Positions 51,612 through 60,536 of a stretch of 64,000 nt of DNA are shown here, piece after piece. The first letter of the stretch is position 1. The number at the start of each line of letters is the position of its first letter. Made by a program: the position numbers and the translations under genes. The notes below the pieces were generated by a model. That model had not been told where the DNA came from, did not search any database, and saw only the letters and a program-made list of their open reading frames with translations. Source of the stretch: Telluria beijingensis (GTDB lineage: Bacteria > Pseudomonadota > Gammaproteobacteria > Burkholderiales > Burkholderiaceae_D); assembly GCF_030770395.1 (NCBI RefSeq), contig NZ_CP132480.1, positions 5,647,216 through 5,711,215 of the forward strand. The letters run 5' to 3'.

Positions 51612-53033
51612 ATGAGTCTATTTCCGAGAAAAGCTAAACCAACAGTCGGCGATAATTCATTATGTGCGGTGCACCTGCCGGTTCCCGCAGCCAACCAGTC
51701 GACCAAACTGCTGCTGGTGGACGACGAGCCGCGCATGCTCTCGTCGCTGCAGCATTTGCTCAGTCACCGCCATTTCGACATCGACACGGCCAGTTCCGGC
51801 GCCGAAGCCCTGGCCTGCCTGTCCAGCACCCGCTATGACTTGATACTGCTGGACCTGAGTCTGGAAGACATGGATGGCCAGCATGTCATCGACTTCATCA
51901 ATACCCACCGCATCGAGACCGACGTCATCGTCGTCAGCGGAAACATGCGCATCGATGCCGCAATCGGCGCCTTGCGCGGCGGCGCCCACGATTTCTTGCG
52001 CAAGCCGTTCAGCCAGCACGACCTGTTCAAGACCATCGACCACGTCCTGACCCAGCGCCGGCTGCGCCAGACCAACCGCGACATCGCCTACCAGCTCGAG
52101 CTGTCCGAGCGCACCTACCGCTACATGGTCGATGCCTCGCCCGATCTCATCTACATGGTCGAACCAGAAGGGCGATTCACCTTCGTGAACGACCGGGCCT
52201 GCCAGATGCTGGGCTACGATCGCCGCGAACTGATCGGCAAGCATTATTCGATCCTCGTGCACGAAGAAGACTTCGCCCGGGCGCGCTATGCCTTCAACGA
52301 ACGGCGTTCCGGAGACCGGGCCTCGCGCGATGTCGAGCTGCGCATGACGCTCCGGCCGGATGCCACCCGCGCCGACAACCCCGGCGAGACCTCGCTGATC
52401 GTGTCGCTCAATGCCGTCGGCATGCACCAGGACCAGGTCGAGCAGGGCGCGCCAAGGTATATCGGCACCTACGGCATCGCGCGCGATATCACGGCGCGCA
52501 AGCAGGCCGAAGCCGTCATCCTGCACCAGGCCTATCACGATGTGTTGACCAACCTGCCGAACCGCCTGCTGTTCAGGGACCGGCTCGGCCAGGCCATCCT
52601 GCAGTCGCGGCGTAACGGCACCGAGCTGGCGGCCATGTTCATCGACCTCGACCGGTTCAAGCAGGTCAACGACACGCTCGGCCACGACAAGGGCGACGAA
52701 CTGCTGCTGCAGGTGACGGCCCGCCTGAAAAGCTGCCTGCGCAAGGGCGACACGCTGGCGCGCCAGGGCGGCGACGAATTCACCGTGGTCCTGCCCGACC
52801 TGCATTCACGCGACGACGCGCGCTTGGTAGCCGGCAAATTCCTGGAATGCCTCAATATGCCCTTCGACCTGGGAGGCAATGAAGTGGTCATTTCCGCATC
52901 GATCGGCATCGCGGTCTTTCCCCATGATGGAGACACGATCGATACGCTGATGCGGCGCGCGGACGTCGCCATGTATTACATCAAAGGGCAGGGCAAGAAT
53001 GGCCAGGCATTCTATGTCGATACGATGGAATAG
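51612..53033 (+). CDS. Response regulator with PAS and GGDEF output
   Basis: 473 residues: receiver domain about 31-150 (acidic pair Asp37/Asp38, phospho-acceptor Asp81 in LILLDLSLEDMDG, Lys in FLRKPFS), PAS domain about 165-300 (RYMVDASPDLIYMVEPEGRF then TFVNDRACQMLGYDRRELIG) and a GGDEF domain with DLDRFKQVNDTLGHDKGD, RQGGDEF and the inhibitory RKGD five residues earlier. It is likely a phosphorylation-controlled, feedback-inhibited diguanylate cyclase. No partner kinase is adjacent. No good ribosome-binding site is seen before the ATG. Confidence 0.92.
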   Translation: MSLFPRKAKPTVGDNSLCAVHLPVPAANQSTKLLLVDDEPRMLSSLQHLLSHRHFDIDTASSGAEALACLSSTRYDLILLDLSLEDMDGQHVIDFINTHRIETDVIVVSGNMRIDAAIGALRGGAHDFLRKPFSQHDLFKTIDHVLTQRRLRQTNRDIAYQLELSERTYRYMVDASPDLIYMVEPEGRFTFVNDRACQMLGYDRRELIGKHYSILVHEEDFARARYAFNERRSGDRASRDVELRMTLRPDATRADNPGETSLIVSLNAVGMHQDQVEQGAPRYIGTYGIARDITARKQAEAVILHQAYHDVLTNLPNRLLFRDRLGQAILQSRRNGTELAAMFIDLDRFKQVNDTLGHDKGDELLLQVTARLKSCLRKGDTLARQGGDEFTVVLPDLHSRDDARLVAGKFLECLNMPFDLGGNEVVISASIGIAVFPHDGDTIDTLMRRADVAMYYIKGQGKNGQAFYVDTME

Positions 53034-53042
53034 GACTGCCGA

Positions 53043-53576
53043 TCAATCCTGGTCGGGAATCCAGGCAACCAGGTCGGTCACGCCGATATCCACGCCCGAC
53101 TGCGACAACAAGGTGCTGGCCTGGCCGCGATGATGGGTCTGGTGATTAAAGAAATGCAGTAACAGGCTTCCGAAATTCTTCCTGAATTCTCCCCGCGAAT
53201 TCCTGTATGACACCGGCTGCGCCAGGTCGGTATCCGATATCTCGGCCGCTAGTGCCTCGATGATGGCATCGAGCCGCATGCGATGTTCGCGCAGCACACC
53301 GATATCGTCGCTATACCGATGGGTGAGACCGGTCGGCGCGGCGATCTCTTTCATTGCCGCCAAAGCGGTGATATTCGCCGGATGCGCCTGGAAGCGCTGC
53401 AGCCAGATGGTGTCGCCGGCGACGAGATGGTTCAGGGTGCCCATGATCGACCCGAAGAACGCTCCACGCTCGGCGTGCAGCGCGTTTGCGGACAAGGTCG
53501 CGGCTGCCGCATAGACCCTGGCATTCATTGTGGTGTTGTACGACGCTAATAGAACGATGTCTTCACGGGTTGGCAT
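53043..53576 (-). CDS. DinB-family protein
   Basis: 177-residue four-helix-bundle protein of the DinB/DUF664-like family. It shows the putative metal-binding histidines in GTLNHLVAGDTIWLQRF and in HFFNHQTHHRGQ. Many members are thiol-dependent S-transferases or hydrolases, and the substrate here is unknown. The frame extends upstream to 53855, but ATG 53576 has AAGGA and begins the domain (MPTREDIVLLASYN). It is convergent with the REC-PAS-GGDEF gene, with 9 nt between stops. Confidence 0.88.
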   Translation of the reverse strand: MPTREDIVLLASYNTTMNARVYAAAATLSANALHAERGAFFGSIMGTLNHLVAGDTIWLQRFQAHPANITALAAMKEIAAPTGLTHRYSDDIGVLREHRMRLDAIIEALAAEISDTDLAQPVSYRNSRGEFRKNFGSLLLHFFNHQTHHRGQASTLLSQSGVDIGVTDLVAWIPDQD

Positions 53577-54087
53577 GTTGTCGATTCCTTGGATTATCAA
53601 GCGCGATAAAGATGGGGCTGATTCTCGCCGCAGCGCTGTCGTCGCTGGAGTACGGCTCAGCAAGCATGAAGACTGTTGTTTTTTAGTGCTATGTATATCG
53701 TTCACAGACGCGCACAAATCGTCTTCAGTGGCTAGCCGTGATTTGTACTCAACGATCCGTAATTCACCTTTCGCGATGACGTTTGTCGAAGCGTTGACGG
53801 GCAATGCCTTATTTCTCAACGGCTCCAGCTGTTTATTGTAAATACGTCCGAGCATTCCTGGCGGAAATTGTGAAAATATTACTTTGCGGAAATATTATTG
53901 AGGAAGAACTAGTAATTTTCGAACAGCAAGACTCTGGTAAAATGTTTTCAGTGCAAGGAATATTGATCAAAGCCAATTTCTTGCTGCGTTAACGATTTCG
54001 GTTCGACAGCCAGTCCCGTCGAACTTGCCGTCTGGGCCCGGACCCGCAGACGCTTTTACCATCTTCGTAACTTCTGGAGCTTGCGCC
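53577..54087. other. Non-coding gap between the divergent DinB and PEP-CTERM genes
   Basis: About 510 nt, with an AT-rich stretch around 53860-53990 that contrasts with the GC-rich surroundings. Short frames here have no ribosome-binding site or coding bias, and I see no tRNA, terminator or clear promoter. It presumably holds the promoters of both divergent genes. Confidence 0.45.
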
Positions 54088-54837
54088 ATGCGTCTCAAGT
54101 CAGCCTTGCTGTTCACATCTGCCATTCTTGCCTTCCACGCCAATGTCGCGCATGCGAACTTGATCAAGAACGGAGGTTTCGAGTCCAACGTCATCGATAC
54201 AAGCTATCGGGCCGAAGGCGCGATCATCCACAATGGCGGCATCAGGATCAATGACTGGGTCAACAGCAAGAATGGCACCGATAGCGGCGGCTACGACTTC
54301 CTGATGAAGGGCTCCAACGCGCATGAGCATGGCGGCGCGATGCGGCTGCACGGCTACGGTGAGAATTTCTTCAAATCTCCGTCTGGTGGCAATTTCTTCG
54401 CCTCCGACCCGGATTACGGTCCAGGGACGCTGAAGCAGTACATCAACGGCCTGGAAGTCGGCACCAAATATACCTTGACCTTCGAGTATGCACTTGCCCA
54501 GCAATATTGGTATGAAGGTGCTAACAATAATGTCTGGTGGGAAGTCGGGTTCGGCGGCGTCACGCAGAACACCACCAAGCTGAGCATTCCAGAGCGAGGC
54601 TTCAGCGGCTGGAAGACCGCGGCCATGGAGTTCACCGCCACTAGCACCGACGACTGGCTGTCCTTCCTGTCCATGCGCACTTCCTCAGGTGGCCCTCCGT
54701 TCATGCTGCTCGACAATGTGAAGCTGGAAGCCGAGCTGAAAGCCGAAGTCCCCGAGCCTGCAAGCTCGGCGTTGATGCTGGCCGGCCTCGGCATGGTGGG
54801 CTTCCTCGCACGCCGCCGCCGCAACGGCAAGGCATGA
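54088..54837 (+). CDS. PEP-CTERM sorting-domain secreted protein
   Basis: 249 residues: signal peptide (LKSALLFTSAILAFHANVAHA), a jelly-roll/carbohydrate-binding-like body beginning NLIKNGGFESNVIDTSYR (the DUF642-like NGGFE start) and a C-terminal PEP-CTERM signal: VPEPAS, the hydrophobic ALMLAGLGMVGFLA, then RRRRNGKA. Such proteins are processed by exosortase (EpsH) in exopolysaccharide-producing Gram-negatives. No exosortase gene lies in the window. GGAG lies 9 nt before the ATG. Confidence 0.92.
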   Translation: MRLKSALLFTSAILAFHANVAHANLIKNGGFESNVIDTSYRAEGAIIHNGGIRINDWVNSKNGTDSGGYDFLMKGSNAHEHGGAMRLHGYGENFFKSPSGGNFFASDPDYGPGTLKQYINGLEVGTKYTLTFEYALAQQYWYEGANNNVWWEVGFGGVTQNTTKLSIPERGFSGWKTAAMEFTATSTDDWLSFLSMRTSSGGPPFMLLDNVKLEAELKAEVPEPASSALMLAGLGMVGFLARRRRNGKA

Positions 54838-54926
54838 CCGGGGTGCGGTACCGGTTGCATCCAGGTGCGGCGACTCGCTTGCGTCCCGCATCACCCCGGT
54901 ATTGATCGTTCGATCGCAGCAGCGCC

Positions 54927-55754
54927 ATGAATATTTCCCTTGCCGAATTCGCCATCGACCTCGCGCGCACCTGCGTCTGGCTGGTGCTGCTGACGGCCCT
55001 GTTCGTCCCGCTCGAGCGCTGGTTCGGCGTTCGTCACGAGCAGCCGGATCGCGCGCTGCGGCACAACCTGGCCTATTATTTCATCAGCAGCCTGGTGCCG
55101 ATCATGCTGCTCAGCGCGCCGATGGCGCTACTGGCCACCGCCGCCCACCACCTGACACCGGCCGCGCTGAAGACCGTGGTGGCGGATCTGCCGCTGGCGG
55201 CGCGGGTCGCGCTGGCCTTCGTGGTCGCCGAAACCGGTTTCTATTGGGGGCATCGCCTGAGCCATGAGATCCCCTGGCTGTGGCGCTTCCACGCGCTGCA
55301 CCATACTGCCGAGCGCATGCATTTCTTGACCAATACCCGCAACCACCCGGTCGACATGGTCATTACCCGGCTGTTCGGCCTGGTGCCGCTGTACATGCTG
55401 GGCCTGGCCGCACCGAGCCTGGCCGGCAGCGCCACGCCGGCCTTGCTGCTGGTGCTCGGCAATGTATGGGGCTTCTTCATCCACGCCAACCTGCGCTGGC
55501 GCCTGGGCCCACTGGAGTGGATCGTCTCGACGCCGGCCTTCCACCACTGGCACCACAGCCGCCACGACCACATCAACCGCAACTACGCGTCGACCCTGCC
55601 GTTCCTCGACCGGATCTTCGGCAGCTACTACCTGCCAAAGCACTGGCCGGCCGACGTCGGCACCGACACCCCGTGCGCGCCGACGCTGGGCGGCCAGTTG
55701 CTCGATCCGATGCTGCCGGCCAGGAAAGCCCCGGCACGGATGGGTGACGCTTAA
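54927..55754 (+). CDS. Sterol-desaturase/fatty-acid-hydroxylase family membrane protein
   Basis: 275-residue integral membrane di-iron protein. About five hydrophobic segments are present, and the three histidine boxes of the superfamily are visible: GHRLSH, FHALHHTAERMHF, and FHHWHHSRHDH. Members hydroxylate or desaturate lipids, and the bacterial substrate cannot be predicted. It lies about 90 nt after the PEP-CTERM gene and overlaps the convergent pcaDC gene end by four bases. Confidence 0.9.
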   Translation: MNISLAEFAIDLARTCVWLVLLTALFVPLERWFGVRHEQPDRALRHNLAYYFISSLVPIMLLSAPMALLATAAHHLTPAALKTVVADLPLAARVALAFVVAETGFYWGHRLSHEIPWLWRFHALHHTAERMHFLTNTRNHPVDMVITRLFGLVPLYMLGLAAPSLAGSATPALLLVLGNVWGFFIHANLRWRLGPLEWIVSTPAFHHWHHSRHDHINRNYASTLPFLDRIFGSYYLPKHWPADVGTDTPCAPTLGGQLLDPMLPARKAPARMGDA

Positions 55755-57013
55755 CTGCGTACCGCCAACCGCCCGATAAACTCACGCACCAGCCCATTGA
55801 AACGCGCCGGCTGCTCGATCGCGCTCAGGTGCGTCGCATCCGGAATGACTGCCAGCCGCGCGCCCTCGACACCCGCGGCGATGGTTTCCGACATCGCCGG
55901 CGGCGTGCCGGCATCGCGTTCGCCGGCGATCACCAGGGTCGGCACGGCGATCTGCGCCAGCCGTCCGGTGGTGTCGACCCCGGCCACCGCCGCGCAGCAA
56001 CCGGCATAGCCGACCGCATCGGTTCCCGCCACGCGGCGCCGGAAGCGCGCCACCGTGGCCGGGTTGGCGGCGCGGAAGGCGTCGTCGAAATAGCGGCCCA
56101 TCACGGCGTCGGCGATCGCTTCCACGCCCTCATGCTCGACCTTCGCGATGCGTTCGCCCCACATCGCGCGCGCCGCCTCCGGATAGCCCGATGTGGAATT
56201 GGCCACCACCAGCGCCGCCACCAGCCGCGGGTAGCGCAGCGCCAGTTCCTGGCCCACCATGCCGCCCATCGACAGGCCGACCCAGACCACCGGGCCGGTA
56301 TCCAGTTCGTCCAGCAGGCGCGCCGCGTCGTCGGCCAGTGCGGCCATCGTGTAGGGGCCGGGCGGCGCGTCCGAGCCGCCGTGGCCGCGGTGGTCGTAGC
56401 AGATCACGCGGCAGTCGGCGGCCAGCTGATTGGCCAGGCCGTCCCACATGTCCATGTCGCAGCCCAGTGCGTGGCTCAGCACCACCGTCTGGCGCGGCAG
56501 GCCGCCATGGCGCGCTTCGCGCACGCTGTAACGCAGGCGCGGTCCGCTCGCGGTGGTGCCGACGCGGCCGACGCCCGGATGGACGACTTCGCCGGGCACG
56601 CCAGGGGCCAGCGGGAATTCCAGCTCGCGCAGGATGTGCTGGGCCAGCGAGAAGCCGGTGTTCGCGGCCGGCACGCCGGCATAGATCGCGGCCTGCATCA
56701 GCACTTCCTTGAGTTCCTCGCGCGTGAGGCCATTGCCGCTGTCGTCCTGCAGCGCGGCGCGCACGTGCAGCTCGAATTCTTCCCAGCGCGCCAGCGCCAT
56801 GGTGGTGGCCAGCACGATCACGCGCCGCATGCGCGCCTCCAGGCCGGGCCGGCCCCAGATCTCGTGCCAGGCGAAGCGCGTGATCAGGTTCTGGAAGTCG
56901 GCATTGAAGTCGTTGGCGTTGTTCAGCGAGCGCTCCACCCAGGCGTCGCCCAGGATGGCGCGCCGGTTGCGCAGGCCGCGTTCGTAGTCGTGGTCGATCG
57001 GGTCGTGGCTCAT
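55751..57013 (-). CDS. pcaDC: Fused 4-carboxymuconolactone decarboxylase / 3-oxoadipate enol-lactonase
   Basis: 420-residue bifunctional enzyme for two successive steps of the protocatechuate branch of the beta-ketoadipate pathway. Residues about 1-125 are the PcaC decarboxylase (YERGLRNRRAILGDAWVERS, ITRFAWHEIWGRPGL, EVLMQAAIYAGVPAANTGF). Residues about 155-420 are the PcaD alpha/beta hydrolase with nucleophile WVGLSMGGMVGQ, CYDHRGHGGSDAP and the His in DATHLSAIEQP. The order C then D is reverse to actinobacterial PcaL. It is the last gene of the pcaHGB-DC operon, coupled to pcaB by a four-base overlap. Confidence 0.95.
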   Translation of the reverse strand: MSHDPIDHDYERGLRNRRAILGDAWVERSLNNANDFNADFQNLITRFAWHEIWGRPGLEARMRRVIVLATTMALARWEEFELHVRAALQDDSGNGLTREELKEVLMQAAIYAGVPAANTGFSLAQHILRELEFPLAPGVPGEVVHPGVGRVGTTASGPRLRYSVREARHGGLPRQTVVLSHALGCDMDMWDGLANQLAADCRVICYDHRGHGGSDAPPGPYTMAALADDAARLLDELDTGPVVWVGLSMGGMVGQELALRYPRLVAALVVANSTSGYPEAARAMWGERIAKVEHEGVEAIADAVMGRYFDDAFRAANPATVARFRRRVAGTDAVGYAGCCAAVAGVDTTGRLAQIAVPTLVIAGERDAGTPPAMSETIAAGVEGARLAVIPDATHLSAIEQPARFNGLVREFIGRLAVRS

Positions 57014-58362
57014 CGGGTGTCCTCGTCAATTGGTTGGCGCAGCTGCGCGAGCAGCGCACGGGCCGTGGCGGCGCCCGGCTGCGCCGCGTGCACCGGGTCG
57101 AACAGGGCGTCCACCCGTGCCGGATCGGCGCCTTCGGCCTGGCGCACCAGCGCCGCCAGGTGCACACCTTCGGCCAGCGCCTGGCGGCTCAGGCTTTCCA
57201 GCAGGGCGTGGGCGGCCGGGCGGCCGATGGTCTCGGCCAGCATGGCGGCCGCGCCTTCGGCGAACACCAGGCCCTGCAGGCTGTCGATATTGGCGCGCAT
57301 GCGCGCCGGGTTCACCTCGAGCGCGCCGAAGGCCTCGGCCAACGCCGCCAGCGCGCCGTGGGCCGACAGGAACAGCGTCGGCCATTCGGCCAGCTCGGCC
57401 TGCCAGTTGCCCAGGCCGCGTTCGTGCTGCTGGCCCATGCTGCCCAGCAGGGCGGCGGCCACCTGCGGGGTGCGGCTGCTGGCCGCAAGCGCCGTCATGG
57501 CCGCCACCGGATTGCGTTTATGGGGCATGGCGGACGAGCCGCCGCGGCCGGCGCCACTTGGCTCGGCCAGCTCGCCGACCTCTCCCTGCGCCATCAGGGC
57601 CAGGTCGGTCGCGATCTTGCCCAGGCTGGCGCTGAGCAGCGCTACTTCCAGGCCCAGGCGCACCCACTCGTCGCGCTGGGTATGCCAGGCCGCGGGTGGA
57701 TTGCCCAGGCCCAGCGCCGCCGCCATGTGGCTGGCCACCTCGTCGCCGTGCTCGCCCAGGGCCGAGCGGGTGCCGACCGCGCCGCCCAGCTGCAGTTGCA
57801 GGGCGTCGTGCGCGGTCGCGCGCAGGCGCCGGCGCGCGCGCACCAGGGGCGCGGCCCATTGCGCCGCCTTCAGGCCGAAGCTGCTCACCTGGGCCGGCTG
57901 CATCAGGGTGCGCGCCAGCACCGGCGTGTCCAGGTGCCGCTCGGCCAATGCCAGCAGCGATTCGATCAGGCGATCGAGGTCGCGCTCGAGCAGCGCCAGC
58001 GCCTCGCGCGTGACCAGCGCCATGGCGCTGTCGAGCACGTCCTGGCTGGTGCTGCCGCGGTGGACGAAGGTGGATGCTTCCTGGTCGTACAGGGCCACCG
58101 CCGCCGTCAGTTCCTTCACCAGCGGGATGGCCAGGCTGCCGGCGCGACGGCCGGCGCGCACCAGGGCCGGGATGTCGTACAACGGCGCCTTGCACACGCC
58201 GGCGATGGCGCGCGCGGCGCCGTCCGGGATCACGCCATGCGCGGCCTGGGCCGCGGCCAGCGCCTGTTCGAAGTCGAACATGGCCTGCACGATGGCGCCG
58301 TCGTCGAACACGGCGATCATCTCGGGCGACGACAGGAAACCGTCGAACAGCGCCACGCTCAT
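57010..58362 (-). CDS. pcaB: 3-Carboxy-cis,cis-muconate cycloisomerase
   Basis: 450-residue member of the fumarase/aspartase superfamily that lactonises beta-carboxy-muconate. It has the superfamily signature GSSAMPHKRNPVAA, the TFVHRGSTSQDVLDSAM region and an N-terminal start MSVALFDGFLSSPEM. The longer upstream frame (to 58956) is antisense-like and overlaps pcaG, so ATG 58362 is used. Both its start and stop overlap neighbours by an ATGA, indicating translational coupling in the pca operon. Confidence 0.95.
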   Translation of the reverse strand: MSVALFDGFLSSPEMIAVFDDGAIVQAMFDFEQALAAAQAAHGVIPDGAARAIAGVCKAPLYDIPALVRAGRRAGSLAIPLVKELTAAVALYDQEASTFVHRGSTSQDVLDSAMALVTREALALLERDLDRLIESLLALAERHLDTPVLARTLMQPAQVSSFGLKAAQWAAPLVRARRRLRATAHDALQLQLGGAVGTRSALGEHGDEVASHMAAALGLGNPPAAWHTQRDEWVRLGLEVALLSASLGKIATDLALMAQGEVGELAEPSGAGRGGSSAMPHKRNPVAAMTALAASSRTPQVAAALLGSMGQQHERGLGNWQAELAEWPTLFLSAHGALAALAEAFGALEVNPARMRANIDSLQGLVFAEGAAAMLAETIGRPAAHALLESLSRQALAEGVHLAALVRQAEGADPARVDALFDPVHAAQPGAATARALLAQLRQPIDEDTR

Positions 58363-58889
58363 GGCGCGCCGCCGTAGTCGAAGAACACGGTCTCCTGCTC
58401 GCCCTGCATGCGGATGTCCCAGTTGTAGCTGGCGGGGCCGGTCTTGCGCGCCACCAGGGTGGCGCGGCGCTCCGGCGGCACCTGGTTCAGCAGGGCGGCG
58501 CGATCGAGGTCGTCGTCTTCCAGGAACACGGCGCTGAACTGGTGCACCAGCAGGCCGCGCATGAAGACCGTGACGAGGGCCGCCGGCTCGCACGATGCTT
58601 CCTGGGCGCGGCCCAGCACCAGCGTGAAGCGGCCCTCGTCGTCGGTCGGCACGCGGCGAAAGCCCGCCAGCGCGTGGTCGCGTTCGCGCTCGATGGTGGC
58701 GGCGCCCGGGGTCCAGGCTTCGATCATGCCGTCGCCCACCGGTGCGCCGTCGCCGTCGCGCAGCACGCCGCTGATGGTGATGGTGTCGCTGCCGTCGGCA
58801 TTGGCGGGCGTGCAGGCGGCGCAGGCCCACTCCCAGGCTTCGTGCGAGAACGGACCGATGGTCTGGGATGGGGTGATGGCGTGGCTCAT
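58359..58889 (-). CDS. pcaG: Protocatechuate 3,4-dioxygenase alpha subunit
   Basis: 176-residue non-catalytic subunit of the ring-cleaving intradiol dioxygenase. It has the start ITPSQTIGPFSHEAWEWAC and the intradiol fold segment ISGVLRDGDGAPVGDGMIEA followed by W, with a C-terminal QGEQETVFFDY. It lacks the full set of Fe ligands, as expected for alpha. ATG 58889 has AGGAGA at good spacing. It lies 14 nt after pcaH, so the two subunits are made from one message. Confidence 0.95.
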   Translation of the reverse strand: MSHAITPSQTIGPFSHEAWEWACAACTPANADGSDTITISGVLRDGDGAPVGDGMIEAWTPGAATIERERDHALAGFRRVPTDDEGRFTLVLGRAQEASCEPAALVTVFMRGLLVHQFSAVFLEDDDLDRAALLNQVPPERRATLVARKTGPASYNWDIRMQGEQETVFFDYGGAP

Positions 58890-58903
58890 GGTGGTCTCTC
58901 CTG

Positions 58904-59596
58904 TCACAGGCCGAACGGCGTGGCGTTACGGCCGCGCAGCACGATGTCGAATTCATAGCCCAGCATCTGGTCGCCGACCGTCTCGTCGAGACTGAAGCGC
59001 GACACCAGGCGCTCGCGCGCGGCCAGGTCCGAAATGCTCTGGTAGATCGGGTCGAACTCGAACAGCGGGTCGCCCGGGAAGTACATTTGCGTCACCAGGC
59101 GCTGCGCGTAGGCGTTGCCGAACATCGAAAAGTGGATGTGGGCGGGGCGCCAGGCCTTGTCGTGGTTGCCCCATGGGTAGGCGCCCGGCTTGATGGTGAC
59201 GAAGCGGTAGCGGCCGTCGTCGTCGGTCAGCATCTTGCCCCAGCCATTGAAGTTGGGATCGAGCGGTGCATTGTGCTGGTCGCGCTTGTGGCGGTAGCGC
59301 CCGGAGGCATTGGCCTGCCACACTTCGAGCAGCGAGTTGCGCACCGGCTTGCCGTCCTCGTCGAGCACGCGGCCGGTGACGACGATTTTGTCGCCCAGCG
59401 GGGCGCCATCGCCCTGGGCGGTCAGGTCGGCGTCGAACGGCAGCAGCAGCGACGTCGGCGGCGCCAGGTTGGTCTTGAGCGAGGCCGGCGCATGCACCGC
59501 CACCGGGGGCAGGGTGGGGCCGCGTTTCACGGTCGATTTATAGGCGGGGTAAATCAGGCCGGGGTGGCTGCCCGGCGCGAGCGCATCGAATTGCAC
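58904..59596 (-). CDS. pcaH: Protocatechuate 3,4-dioxygenase beta subunit
   Basis: 230-residue catalytic subunit with non-haem Fe(III). It has the intradiol core VVTGRVLDEDGKPVRNSLLE with VWQANASGRYRHK, and the Tyr ligands in GRYRHK and GAYPWGN. RPAHIHFSMFG supplies the histidine ligands. With PcaG it cleaves protocatechuate to beta-carboxy-cis,cis-muconate. It is the first gene of the pca operon, and palindromic operators lie about 90-130 nt upstream. Confidence 0.96.
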   Translation of the reverse strand: MQFDALAPGSHPGLIYPAYKSTVKRGPTLPPVAVHAPASLKTNLAPPTSLLLPFDADLTAQGDGAPLGDKIVVTGRVLDEDGKPVRNSLLEVWQANASGRYRHKRDQHNAPLDPNFNGWGKMLTDDDGRYRFVTIKPGAYPWGNHDKAWRPAHIHFSMFGNAYAQRLVTQMYFPGDPLFEFDPIYQSISDLAARERLVSRFSLDETVGDQMLGYEFDIVLRGRNATPFGL

Positions 59597-59687
59597 GGCT
59601 ATCTCCTTTGGACGTCGGCGGCGCGGCCGCCTGGTTGGGTCATTCCATGGTAGGCAGCCGCACCGGGCTTGAGAAGGCGTCCATGTC

Positions 59688-59729
59688 GCGCAAGTTGCGC
59701 AGATCGCCCAAAACGTGCGTTAATCGCAC
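59688..59729. promoter_or_regulatory. Two palindromic operators in the pca/IclR divergent region
   Basis: Two perfect inverted repeats: GCGCAA-G-TTGCGC (59688-59700) and GTGCG-TTAAT-CGCAC (59715-59729), with centres 28 bp apart. They lie between pcaH (minus) and the IclR-type regulator (plus). Tandem palindromes in a divergent promoter are the usual target of PcaU/PcaR/PobR-type IclR proteins, so they probably serve both operon control and autoregulation. Confidence 0.65.
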
Positions 59730-59746
59730 AAACAGGGGGATTATTT

Positions 59747-60532
59747 ATGGAAGATAACGATGTGACGGGTGAGTCGCCGCCACTGGCGCGCGACCTGATC
59801 GCGGGCCTGGACAAGGGCTTGCAGGTGATCGAGGCCTTCGACCAGGAGCGCTCGCGCCTGACCATCAGCGAAGTCGCGGCGCGCACCGGCCTCACGCGCG
59901 CGGCGGCGCGGCGCTACCTGATCACGCTGGTCCACCTGGGCTATGCGCGCCAGCACGACAAGGTGTTCTGGCTCACGCCCAAGGTGCTGCGCCTGGGGCA
60001 AAGCTACCTGCACTCGGCGCGCCTGCCGCGCATCGTGCAACCGGTGCTGTACCGGCTCGCCTATTCGCTGGGCGAGGCGGCGTCGTGCGGGGTGCTGGAA
60101 GAGGACGACCTGGTATGCGTGGCGGCGGTCAGCGCCGGCAAGCTGGTGTCGAGCACCCTGCAGCCGGGCACACGGGTGCCGGCCTGGTGCACCGCCAACG
60201 GCCGCGCGCTGCTGGCCAGCCTGGCGCCCGGCCAGGTCGAAGCCAGCCTGGAGCGCGCCGCGCCCGAGCCGTTCACCGAATACACGATCGTCGACCGTGC
60301 GCGCCTGCTGCACGAGATAGCGCGCACCCGTGCACAGGGTTATGCCGTGGTGGACCAGGAACTGGAACTCGGCCTGCGCACGCTGGCGGTCCCGATCCGC
60401 AATTTCAGGGGAGAGACCGTGGCTGCCATGAACGTCAGCCTGCACGCGGCGCGCATCCCGGCCGGCGAGATCGTCGAGCGCTGCCTGCCGGCCCTGCTCA
60501 AGGTGCAGGTCGAGATGGCGGCGCTGCTCTAG
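59747..60532 (+). CDS. IclR-family regulator of the pca operon (PcaR/PcaU/PobR-like)
   Basis: 261 residues: N-terminal winged helix (about 15-85; LDKGLQVIEAFDQERSRLTI, SEVAARTGLTRAAARRYLIT) and a C-terminal IclR effector domain (about 95-255; FTEYTIVDRARLLHEIARTRAQ, GYAVVDQELELGLRTLAVP, NVSLHAARIPAGEI). The combination matches the PcaU/PcaR/PobR branch. It is divergent from pcaHGB-DC with paired palindromes between them, so it likely responds to protocatechuate or beta-ketoadipate. ATG 59747 has AGGGGGA upstream. Confidence 0.92.
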   Translation: MEDNDVTGESPPLARDLIAGLDKGLQVIEAFDQERSRLTISEVAARTGLTRAAARRYLITLVHLGYARQHDKVFWLTPKVLRLGQSYLHSARLPRIVQPVLYRLAYSLGEAASCGVLEEDDLVCVAAVSAGKLVSSTLQPGTRVPAWCTANGRALLASLAPGQVEASLERAAPEPFTEYTIVDRARLLHEIARTRAQGYAVVDQELELGLRTLAVPIRNFRGETVAAMNVSLHAARIPAGEIVERCLPALLKVQVEMAALL

Positions 60533-60536
60533 GGTT

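Noticed and set aside
57010..58956. 648-codon frame starting at 58956 as the pcaB start
   Set aside because: The extra N-terminal 198 residues are an out-of-phase reading of pcaG. PcaB starts at 58362 with an ATGA overlap to pcaG.
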